In this document: one piece after another, positions 51,960 through 62,839 of the stretch
How positions within the stretch are numbered: position 1 is the stretch's first letter
Layout: each line of letters starts with the position of its first letter
Assembly (NCBI GenBank): GCA_016808115.1
Contig: JAEQBH010004575.1
Location: forward strand, 1-64,000
Direction: 5' to 3'
Source of the DNA: Tetrastigma voinierianum
Taxonomy: Eukaryota > Streptophyta > Magnoliopsida > Vitales > Vitaceae
DNA length: 64,000 nt
The notes under the pieces: generated by a model
What the model was told of the DNA's origin: nothing
Seen by the model: the letters and a program-made list of their open reading frames with translations, nothing else
The model's database searches: none
Made by a program: the position numbers and the translations under genes

Positions 51960-53540
51960 TTAATTATTTCAAAAATAAATATATCTCATTAATAAGGAAA
52001 CAAAATGAATATAAGAAAAAATCTATCCTATTATCATGTCTGGTCATACCTTTGTGCTTTACGTGTAAAAGGGGATTTTATATTTCATAAGAATCGGGGC
52101 ATATTTTAAGAAATGAAGTATATTTTGAGTTGTCATCCGCATCCAACAATAAAGGATAATTATAATATTTTCGATAATCCAAAAAAAAAGGACAATGATT
52201 ATTGGTTATAGTCTTAGATAAACATCCAACATATAGGTCATGTTCCAAACTTTTCCCTCAAAAAATGAATATACCAACGTCCGTACAATATTGTATCATA
52301 AGCTTCAATACAAAACATATCGAGAAAGATAAAAGGATGTTGGGGGATTTAATCATACCTCATGGACAAAGAATAACAAGCAACTTGTAAAACACTAAAA
52401 ATAGACAATCATTTATTTTTCTTTAAATAAAAATAATAATTTTTTATATACAATCATGACTAAAGATGACAATCGAAAGAATGCGCATCGCTAATTCCAA
52501 CCTACCCCGTCTTTAATGCTGATGTTTCACAGAATCTAATAAACTGATTTTTATCAATCAAAATATTCTTTCAAATATGAAATAGCTTGATATATTTTAG
52601 TTTGTGTTATCTGTTTATTTATATAAAATAATTTATTTTATATAATAAATAAAATTTGAATAGTTTTAAAACAAATAAGTAATAAAAATATGATATGTTA
52701 TTTATTTCTAAAATATATCAATTTTTTTTAACATAATACAAATTAAAAATTAAAATAAACCACTATTAAATGGGGTAATTTGAGAACTTCTCATTCCCAC
52801 TAAACCTTTGGTGGGGGCAAGAATAGAAAATGCTTTAAGTAAACGAGGCGTTGGGATGGAGCAACCCTTTGTCGAATATGTCATGTTGCCATTCCTAACA
52901 AAAAAAAGACAAATGCATGGAGAAAATAAACACTTTTTATTGCATTAAATATTAATAATAATAATAATAATAATAATGTGAGTGTTGATTATTCACAACT
53001 GGAGGAGCGATTGATGTGAAGGAGGAACGATGAGGAAGCGTGCCAATTAAGATGTTGTCTTTGTTTTGATTGGTAGACTTAATGTCACAGTGTGTGAAGA
53101 AGCCTATACAATTTTGTTCATACAATATAAAGACGAACGTGATAAAGACATATAGAAAGTACGATCTTAATTCATATTTATAAAAAAAAAAAAAAAAAAA
53201 ATTATCACTTAAGTGGTTTCCATTTGTTCGTTAAAACAATTAGTACTAAAATGAATGAAATGAAGATGACACTTTTTGTGAAGCTTCATCATTCTAAAAA
53301 TTTTAAAATAATTTTGTTTCTGTTAGCTTGGAGTGAAACATTGTTTAAGAATTTCCTTTCTATTTTTTTTTAATCAATAAAACCTAACTCAAATGGTTAA
53401 AAATTCAGACAAACATAAAAAGGGGACATGTTTGGTTTTTAAGGAACAAAATGCTATTTTTTAGGGGATGAAAAGGAGGGGATAACCCGATCACAACATG
53501 CTCACAAACTATAGAAAATGGAACAAGCTCATTTAACCCC
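50950..53540. other. A/T-rich intergenic DNA with microsatellites
   Basis: No gene supported. It contains a (TA)n tract at about 51,903-51,957, an (AAT)n tract at about 52,950-52,977, and an A-run at 53,183-53,200. Confidence 0.5.
51903..51957 (+). repeat. (TA)n microsatellite
   Basis: About 27 consecutive TA dinucleotides. Confidence 0.95.
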
Positions 53541-53812
53541 AGCCTTATACCTTTGCAAAACTTCCATCAAATGTATTGATGGGTTTCGCCAACTCCAACG
53601 CCAACGCCAACGGCCAACTTGTCACTATGCCACTTCGATCAGACTCTTCTAGCTTTTCAAGACTATCCGTAGGTTGATGTAATGTAAAGTAAATAAATGT
53701 AAAAAAAAAAAAAAACTTTCTTTTTTTCTTAAAATAAATAAAACCATTAATTGTTGGGTAGATAAAAATTTGCATATAGTAATTAAAATTTTGAAAATAA
53801 AAATTTACTTTT

Positions 53813-54677
53813 GGGGAATTATATTAAGATGCACCATTGCACTAAATAGAAGGGAAATGAAATCCAAGTGTCTCAAATCACTTAAGCATGTGCCATCTCC
53901 AACAAAATATTACATATACTTTAATAATAAACTTTTTGATAAGACACAATTACCCCTCATCTCTTTTTCTATCTTATGCCATGGGGGAGAGAAAAAAAAC
54001 TCTAACATCTCTTCTATCTTAACCTATAGTTTTCATTGAAAGTGGGAAGAAAAGCTTGCCAAATCCTAAAAACCCTAAAATCTTCCACCCTTAAACCCTA
54101 AAATCCTAAAATCTTTTGAATTTTTGTGATTATTTTATGTCTCATTAAATCTAAAAAACGAATTTATATTAATGAAAAATACGTTACATTAACATTATGA
54201 GCATATTACATTAACGTATAAAGAGTATTACATTTAAGAGAAAGCTTTCATCTAAACCCATTTGAAATGCTTTCGGATACGTTGTGCAAATGTAACACTC
54301 TTTAAACGTCAATATAACATGCTCACAACATTAATGTAACAGATTTTTCATTATTGTAACTTTATTTTTCAGATTTAGTAAAACATGAAATAATCACAAA
54401 AGTTAGAAGGATTTTAGGATGAAAGGATTTTAGGATTTGACAAACTTTTCCCCCTTTGAATGAGAATGATTAGTTAAGTAGAAGAGATGCTAGGGTTTTT
54501 TTTCTCCCCACTGACTTAAGGTAGAAGAAGAGATGAGGGGTAATTGTGTCTTATCAAAAAGTTGTTTACTATTTAATTACATGTTTTTAATATTTTATTA
54601 GAGATGACACATGTTTAAATGATTTGAAGTTCTTGGGTTCTATTTTCCTTATGGTGATCCTAGACATAATATTCCCC
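53813..54677. mobile_element. Foldback element with arms of about 400 bp
   Basis: The whole element is a long imperfect inverted repeat. The left arm words GGGGAATTATATTA, CATGTGCCATCTCCAA, TTTTTGATAAGACACAATTA, CCCCTCATCTCT, GGGGGAGAGAAAAAAAAC and TTACATTAACATTATGAGCA return in reverse-complement order on the right arm. The loop is at about 54,240-54,290. Flanks read TTTACTTT (left) and TATACTTT (right), a possible 8-9-bp target duplication with one mismatch. No coding capacity. A transcript across it would form a long hairpin. Confidence 0.8.
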
Positions 54678-54924
54678 CTATACTTTATATATATTTTGAA
54701 AAAAAAATTAAAAATCATATTTTTAATTAAAATTTTAAAATATTATAATTGTCTTAAATAAAAATATTTTAAAGTATAGCTTTTAAGTATAGATTCAATT
54801 ATAGTGGAACAATAATGAATTACTTAATCATCAAGAAAAACAGATCGATCAAAATGAAAATTGAGAAGATATAATCCCCACTATGATATCTTTAATTTAA
54901 GTGAGGTTTATTTTGTATGTTTTC

Positions 54925-55260
54925 CCTAATGTTTTAAAAACTGGACCGATAACTGAAGTGGAAAAGTTATCGGTTCACAGTTCATTGGTTGAATCGACGG
55001 TCGAACCATGGTTAAACTAATAACATCATAAATAGATAATTAATATATTATTAAAAATAAAAATAATTATAAATGGATTTGACTAGTTCAACCACTAGTT
55101 CGATCGGTTCAACCACCGATTCGACAGGTTCATTACCAATTAAAAGAAAAACAGTTATAAACTTTGAATCGGACCGGCTTTGTTGCCGATTCAAGATCCA
55201 ATCGTTCGGACCAACCGGTTTTCTTAAAAAAATAGGACTCATGAAAAACTTCTCAAATAT
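54925..55260. mobile_element. Possible hAT-type MITE
   Basis: Starts TGTTTTAAAAACTGGACCGATAAC and is filled with CGGTTCAACC/GGTTGAA words (GATCGGTTCAACCACCGATTCG, CCAACCGGTTTTCTTA), the typical look of a common plant hAT-derived MITE. Ends are not precise. Confidence 0.35.
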
Positions 55261-55739
55261 ATATGTTGAGTTATGAGGTGGGTCGCCCAGGGGGCTTGAC
55301 CCGACCCATGATCTGTAGACACATTCCTTGGAAGGGGCATGTCTCTTCGTTGACACAAACTTTACTTCAAAAACCTATAAATGTGGGTTTTGAATTGATA
55401 TTCGGGTTACACCTTAATACATCTTTTGAACATTGAAATCTCTTAGATTATCATCAAAGAACAAAGAACATAGAGGAAGAAAGAGTGTTCGTACTGTGGA
55501 TCATCGATCATAACCAAGCGTTCTGATTCTAACCTGAAGCATTGAATACATCTTTTCTTGGGCTTCAACATAGGGTTCAAAAAATCGGTTGAGTCCGATA
55601 CGACTTGGTCGAGTCGTAACCGCTTTGGGCATGATCATGTTGATACTAAGACCAGATATGATATCATTGAGTGATCAATTAAAAATCGATAAAATCGTGA
55701 AGACTTAGCCAAGTTATCGAGATAACTCGATCGACTCAG

Positions 55740-55920
55740 TAAAAAATGGTTGAGAATGAGAGAATTTCATAACAAGATTTCAAAGAACAATAAAAAAATA
55801 AAAAATAAAAAATAAAAAGGCTAAGAATGAGAGAATCTCAATACGTGATTTGAAAGAACAAAAAATAAAAAAAATAAATAAATAAAAAAATTCAGGGATT
55901 CTTGAACTATGAAAAGGCAA
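55740..55920 (+). repeat. Tandem repeat of about 75 bp with A-rich spacers
   Basis: GAATGAGAGAATCTCAATACG-like sequence followed by TGATTTGAAAGAACAAAAAATAAA occurs twice (about 55,752 and 55,828), with A-rich simple repeats between. Confidence 0.6.
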
Positions 55921-58041
55921 AACAAAATCACAAGATTCACAACCCGTGAATTAGAGATGGGGGATTTCAAATCACAATCACAATAAAAAAATTTAAAAAA
56001 AAATTCAAAGAGTTGTCTGAAAAAAGAAAAACAACCCGTAAATCAAAGATTTGTGAATGTCAAGAAGCAATGAAGAAGAGGAGGAAACCTAACATACTTA
56101 CCTAATGTCCATAAAATGGAACAATGTGCTAGTGTCGATTGAACCACTACCTTGAAAGGTGAACTATTGCCTTGAATGATCTTTGTGGAGAAGACGACTC
56201 ATTCCACTGTGCTAGTGTGGTGCCGATCAAATCACCTGAAATGATCTTTGTGACGCCCCAAAATCGGGGTGTCTCGTTGACAACCCGTTAACCTGCAAAA
56301 TACTCGTGGATATTGGGTAACCCGACACCACTCACGAAAATCGGGCAGAGTCTCCTTTGTACGGGGAGCTCTACCCAAATACAATATGTCCCAAATAGCC
56401 ATACAATGACCACACCGGGTCCACATGAAATAATTGGCCACTCTGGGCCCTACATCGCACTACAAAATACATCAACTATATTACCATAGTTCAAGAGTTA
56501 ATAAGCTACTTCTTAATTCAACATATTAAACGCATAATTTCTAATACATGTTATATAAAAGTCTCTACCAAAGCCACAACCCGGCTTTATTCTAAATGCG
56601 ACCTCTAGTGAGCGTTGTCCTCCTGTACACTCCCTGTACTTGAAATAGTGATCTCTCGACAGGGTGAGCAAAGCCTAATAGTGATAATTTCTTACGTGGG
56701 TTACTCCCCACCTAAGTGCACATGCCATGACAAACAATCACATCCAAGCAATTACATGAACCTACTAGAATATCTACATGCCCAATCCCATGTCCCGAGT
56801 CCTCACCGACTCCCTCACATATGCCTAAGCCAAATGCGAGTAAAATCACAGTTTTCAAAACAAAAGTTTTTGTTCTCGAAAACTTTACTACTCGAGATCT
56901 CTAGAAATATATCGACCTACCTCCAGGCAATTGCTGGATAACGCTCCTCCGAAATGCCATGATCCTCATCCGAAGTGATCTGTTGGACGACTCTCCAAGG
57001 CAATTCTTCGAAAAATCTTCCTTCGAAATTCCTTTCACAAACATTTTTCCTTTTCTTTCATTTTCGTGTCATGCACTCACTCATAATATTCTAGGGTGCC
57101 CCAGTGCATATGGAATGATTCTACCAATCCCAACAACTCATGCTAATATATAAAACATGTATATACTAACATAATTAATTCACATAAATCATGTTATTCA
57201 AATTCACAATCGATAACACCAAAGTTAGCTCACATGAGCTAATTAACAAACACAAACAATTCATTTTGAATCACTCAACATCATAATTATCACACCAAAA
57301 ATCACTTCACTATTCACGTGAACAGTGAAACCCTCGGGTTGGCACTGTTCATGGCCACAACACGAGGGATTTTCTTACTCCTGGCTTTAAATGTTTTGAG
57401 ATTCGAAAAACACGGCTAATCCAAGCCTCGTAACATCCTCAACCATTTACATGGCTTTTTAGCCAAAGAATAACACAAGTAGAAAAAGATCCCTATCTCT
57501 CGAGTTGCCTGAATTCACCAAATCGGTGTCCACGCCGCACTCTCACCACGATCAACTTCGCTTTGGCTCGCTGAGAACCGACGGTCCAAACGGTCGCAAA
57601 TCTAGAGAGAAGGAGCTCATTCTCTCTCTAAAATCACAACCCAAATTTAACGTCGATTTCGGGTCCTCAAAAATGGAGAAGATGACACTATTTCAACTTT
57701 TGTCTTTTCCATTTAACATTTCAAATAATTCCCATCATGTTCATTTTCTTGATTTTTGACACATGGCTTAATCTAAGCCATCCATCTCATCATCTCTCTA
57801 CTCATGCAACATGTGTCACATGGGTACATGTAGTAGGTGACTTTTGTCACATCACATGTCTCTCAACCACACGCATCCGACACCCGGGTGCCTCTAAAAA
57901 ACTAACAATCGTCTTTGGAATTCGACGTGTAGTGTTTAACCGACCAAAACACATACATTATTTATAACACTGTTGCTAAAAGACTATTAACTAATCCCCG
58001 GTAATAATGCCATAAAACTAATTGAGACTACATTAATAAAT

Positions 58042-60749
58042 TGTTATGGATCAAAACACCTATTCAAATTTAAGACTTATTATCCAAGGACTATTGTCTA
58101 ATCCTCAGTAAATAAACCATTAAACTTGAGTGTGAGTTTCTTTAACTATCACGTTGATTAAAAGATATTTTTGTAAGAGAAAACCATTTTCGTGTGGTTT
58201 GATCCAAGATACCGTGCGCATTGCGCCGATGCGAATAAAAATGGATTTAAGTCCGTATATCGATCCCACATAGATCTCAAGAATTTTTCAATCAACTACC
58301 CCAACTACTTAAGCTCCATACTATTTGGACGATAATACGATAATGAGATTTTGCTTTGAAAGCTTGAAAATAATGATGTAAAAAAAATGATTGAATAACA
58401 AATGAATTGAAGATTGAAATATCAAAATAACAAATTTAGATTTAACAGTTATCTCTAAAGGAAACATCAATAATCGCCTATCGTGGAAGAATAAATTCTA
58501 CAACAGATCGTAGTTTTTGTTTTCGGGATCCGCGCATCTTTAAAACTAGTCCACAATAATATAGCGCGACCGACTCTCCAAACCACAAGCCATCATCTCA
58601 CCTTAACCTGCTTCTCTCGAACACGTAGGTGAGATAACTACTTTTAAATCTAATAAATTTCGTTTCGGGTATTTTCTTTCTCAATACTTCATACCCACAA
58701 CATGGATTGCGCACTGAGTTCCTTCAATTTAGGGGTCATTGCCGAGGTTTGCACTATAACGGGTTCCTCAATCTCAAAATAAGATTAGCTTACTTTCCTT
58801 GATTAGATCCTGCTAACACCGATCGAATTCACTATTCGACCGGATGGCGAACTCTCCGTATACTTAAATTAATAACTCACCTAACCTATTCTCTCTAAGC
58901 AAGTGAGAAGAGGATGTATTGATTTAAATATACAGAACGCATTAGATCAAGAATATCAGGTTCAAATACCTTCCGAAATTGCTCTCTTACTCTCAAGAAT
59001 GCCTCTCTGCGGTCACCCGTAGGACCTCCCGGAAATCGAGTCAGAATAAACTCGCATGGGTACAAGAGACTCGAAATCGGGATCAATTCCAAGATACGAG
59101 CAAAACCGAAGAAGTCGATTTAACATCCAAGTTCAGCTATAATGAATAAAATACCGCTATGAAGATTATTTCCGACAATAACGCCAATTCAATGGAAGTC
59201 GGGCTTCTAAATTCATCGACATACCATACATCGTCATTGATCAAGTAAAACCATCAGAATCGAAATCGCGTTCGAAATCCAAAATTTGTTTGGAATTCAA
59301 ACAACCAGATAGTAATTTTAAGAAATATAAATCTGCATTCAGCTAAATCCTTTACAACTAACGTTCAAATCCAAATTAGAACGAAATACAAACTACTCTA
59401 ATCTAAACTAAAATGGAAAGAAAAACGAAAAAACAAAAGAAAAGAAAATAAAAGAAAATAAAATAAAAAAATACAGGAGCCTTCAAAGAACCTGCATCTC
59501 TCTTCAGTCGCTAAAAGCCGCTTCACAGGTGCACTTTCATATTTATAGTGGTTCCTCAAGTCGGGCCCTAATTCCATGCATTCTTTTGTGGATTTCCAAG
59601 TGACTAGCCCATGTTATCGCTCGTGCCGCGACCAAATCCCTTTGTCGCGACATCGCTTAGTCGCAATTTGTTGCAAAGATTTATCAATAAGTCATACATT
59701 CTTTGTTTTCTTGAAAGCATCTTATGTCGCGACAAGGAATCAATGTCGCGACATTAGCCATACGCGACATCATTTTTGTCGCGACATCAACTTTAGTCTC
59801 TCGTAACTTCAACTGATGAGTTTCGAGGTCGCGACAAAGAATCTCGGTCGCGACATCAACTTAAGAACCGCATCTTCAATCAACAGTCCCCGATGTCGCT
59901 GAAGATCAATCTCTCTTTGTCGCGACATCACTTATGGCTCCACGTGTTTCAATCGTTACCGAGCGTCGCCGACATCGATCCCTTGTCGCGACACGCCTCA
60001 CGCCTTTGCAAATTTTCTTTAACCGAGGTTCCCGGCGTCGCCACATCAATATCTTGTCGCGACATCACTTTATGGCTCTGCAGCTTTGAACTGGTCGCTC
60101 CTAGTGTCGCGACATCGATCTCTCTTATCATGACATCAGCTTATGTTCGCATCTTGAGTCGGGTGTCTTTCTTATGTCGACATCGATCTCTTGCCTACAT
60201 CAACTTAGGTTCTGCAACCTTCAACTGATCACGTCTTATGTCGCGACATTAATCTCTTGTTGCGACATCAACTTTAGTCTCTGAAGGCTTCAATGTGTGT
60301 TCCCCTGGCTGCCGCGACCAATCCTCGCCGCGACTGCCAATTTCATGTCTTTGCGCCTTCAATCGATATTTCACGTCACATATCAATCTTTGTCGCCACA
60401 TCAACTTATGTCTTTACGCTTTGAACTGGTCGCTTCGTGTCGCGAAGACACCCTTGTCGCGACATCAAATTATGTCTCTGGAGGCTTCAATCGGTTGCTT
60501 CGTGTCGCGACGCGCCCTCACACGACAACAACGTACTCTTAAGTCACAACGCCATCTAAACCCGTCATAGCCATATGCTTTCTCACAATGCACTTCCATC
60601 CCTGTCGCGACATCTACCTTCGTCGCCACATCACATGTTGTCGCTGACATCATTCCTTAAGCCCTCGGGTTAGTCCTCGCTTGCCTAACTTGTGATACCT
60701 GTCGCGACTGATCAAACTTCTTCAAATTTTCCTGATGTCGCGACCTGCA
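58042..60749 (+). mobile_element. Putative nested element inside the solo LTR
   Basis: A TG...CA-bounded block (TGTTATGGATCAAAAC ... GTCGCGACCTGCA) with TAAAT on each side (58037-58041 and 60750-60754). The duplication is short and A/T-rich, so borders are tentative, but excision normalises the length of the host LTR. It contains a 'GTATATCGATCCCACATAGAT' passage, long non-coding sequence and the TGTCGCGACA array. No coding domain; probably itself a solo LTR. Confidence 0.45.
59620..60740 (+). repeat. Array of TGTCGCGACA palindromes in a degenerate tandem repeat
   Basis: Exact TGTCGCGACA starts at 59643, 59726, 59745, 59777, 59918, 59984, 60055, 60105, 60239, 60455 and 60603, with many one-base variants (GGTCGCGACA, TGTCGCCACA, TGTTGCGACA). 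Many sit in a loose unit of the form palindrome-TCGATCTCTT-palindrome-TCAACTTATG-gap-CTTCAACTGGTCGCTTC of about 70-130 bases. Confidence 0.9.
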
Positions 60750-61473
60750 TAAATGGACCAGGCAAGCCCAAAACTGCAACATTAGTTAACCAAATTAAGC
60801 CATTTCGCCCGCCATTTTTTGCATTTTACTCCACCGATCACGTGATTTTCTAACGCTTTTTCTTCTTTCTTTCACACCCGCTAATAACAAATTGGTGAGT
60901 TTCTTCATATTTCAGATATTAATTATTCCTTTCTCGTGATGAAAATCAAACGTAAAAATGGATTAAAATAGATGACTTTAAGCTCATCGTAGCTAAATTT
61001 CGCGAGACGATTCCAATGGGCGGTTCGTCATTATCCGAGATCTAGAAAAATCGATGGACCGAAATTACCATTTTGCCATTTTTCAAAAAATTAGATTTTC
61101 TCGGGGTTTCACAATCTTCGTGGAGAAGACGACCGATTCAGTTACAGTGGTGTGGTGCCCTTTAGATTTAGATTTGAGAGACAGAAGGCGAGAATACAAT
61201 CTTCTCAAATTAAAGATTGAACTTTGGAGAAGCTAAGAAGACATCTTCTCGATCAGTCTCCACCACACCGACCAACATATTAGGTAAGTCTCAACTCTCA
61301 AGGAATTTATATTTTATTGATTAATTTTTTTTGAAAGAATTTTATCGATTACTTAAATATTTTAAATAAATATTCTAACAATTTTCTAGAACCAAACATG
61401 TCTTTAACTGTGGGATGGTTTTAGCTAAATGAATAGAAGTCAAAATGATGAAAAGAAATTCCTAATACATTAA

Positions 61474-61826
61474 GGGTGTGTTTGGAACATGGGAATGGAG
61501 AAGGGGAATGCGAATGTCATTACCTCTTCAATCAATTCTCATGTTTGGATTAAAATTAAAGAAGAGAGAATGCAATGAAAACTAATTAAGGAATCAAATC
61601 CTACTTCTAAGTAGGATTTTGATTATATATGATATTTTAATTCCACATTCTCTTTAAAAAAATATAAAAACTTAAAATTATTATTTTATGCCTATTTTTG
61701 GTCATCAAGTCCGATAGTCCAACGCTCTAAACTAAACCAAGAAACAAAAATAAAATAAAGCATTTTTTTACTTGAAAATAAAATAAAGTATTGATTTTCT
61801 CTAGAAAAAAAAATATAAACGCACCC
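61474..61826. mobile_element. Possible small inverted-repeat element (MITE)
   Basis: Left end GGGTGTGTTTGGAACATGG and right end, reverse-complemented, GGGTGCGTTTATATT. This is the usual opening of several plant MITE families. Only about ten bases are shared and the target duplication is unclear. An internal stretch (TTCTCTTTAAAAAAATATAAAAACTTAAAA) recurs just outside at about 61,855. Confidence 0.35.
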
Positions 61827-61829
61827 AAA

Positions 61830-62835
61830 GATAGTCTATATTCTCATTTTCTATTCTCTTTAAAAAAAATGTAAAAACTTAAAATCATCATTTTGCTTCT
61901 AATTTCTTCATCAAGCATCTCTGGGTCCCACAAGAATTTTACTTTCCTATTAATTTGCTTCAAAAAGTATTTACCATTTTCAATCTTGATTTTGTATATA
62001 AGTCTAATTACGAATTATTTTTCTAAATTTTTAACAAAAAAATTATCTTCATCAATTTAAAAATATTTTAAAATTTATGCTTTTTTTAGTTATTCCCTAA
62101 AATGACTTTTTATGATCATAATATCAAACAAGATTACACAAAAATAATTTATTTATTTTAATTCCTTACAACTAAATACAAAATAATTTTTTATTTATTT
62201 TTATTAAAAATATAAAATCCTAAATCCTAAATTTTCAAAAATCATATATTAGTATTAAAAAAACGAGAACTAATTATGTAGCATATTGTTTGACCAAGTA
62301 AAATAATTATCTGGGTAAATAATTATCCAAATTATATATTTTTTTAAACTCTTAAAATCACATGATAAAGTATTATTGTCAATTTATTTCCTTTTTCATT
62401 CCAAAATATTAAGATGATATAGATATTTAATTTTTAGATATGTAGATATTAATATCTTAGTGAAACATTATCTAAATATTATATAGATATTTTAATTTCT
62501 ATATATGATCAAGATATTAATATACATTATCTTAGTAAAATATTATCTAAATATTATATAGATATTTTTAGATATTCAAAATCCATAAATGCAAATTCAA
62601 AAACCCTATTAATATTATAATATTAATATGGTAACATATATTATTATTGATTGATTAATTTATCTCATTGTGTTAATATTAAATGAATACGGTAATATAT
62701 ATTATAAATGATTGATAAATAATTATAATCATAATTATTTATTGATCTTTTTCTCCTATATTTCAATCTTTTGTATTGAACAAGTAAAAGAATATCTATC
62801 TTATTAAAAAATAATATAGGTACTTATTTGATCTA
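61830..62835. other. A/T-rich intergenic DNA
   Basis: Very A/T-rich, with a locally repeated ATTATCTAAATATTATATAG / TAGATATT motif at 62,430-62,580 (about 80-bp spacing). No gene supported. Confidence 0.5.
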
Positions 62836-62839
62836 TTAA

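Larger units (their letters stand above)
56249..61113 (+). mobile_element. Solo Gypsy-type LTR (with a probable nested insertion)
   Basis: Begins TGTGACGCCCCAAAATCGGGG and ends TTTTCTCGGGGTTTCACA, flanked by the 5-bp duplication ATCTT (56244-56248 and 61114-61118). Its first part is related to the minus-strand solo LTR at 37.2-39.6 kb. No gag-pol is present. At 4.87 kb it is twice the length of its relative; removing the putative nested element gives about 2.15 kb, near the relative's 2.42 kb. Confidence 0.75.

Noticed and set aside
53545..53775. Minus-strand frame ending LALALELAKPINTFDGSFAK followed by a GT
   Set aside because: Could be a stray exon with a donor, but no matching exons or family are visible nearby and the upstream half is low-complexity Phe/Lys.
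57505..57967. Plus-strand frames of 76-84 codons
   Set aside because: Inside the solo LTR, with no domain; the related LTR does not preserve the frame.
59620..60740. CRISPR-like look of regularly recurring palindromes
   Set aside because: Spacing is irregular, spacers resemble each other, the DNA is from a plant nucleus and no cas-like gene is present. It is transposon-borne repeat DNA.
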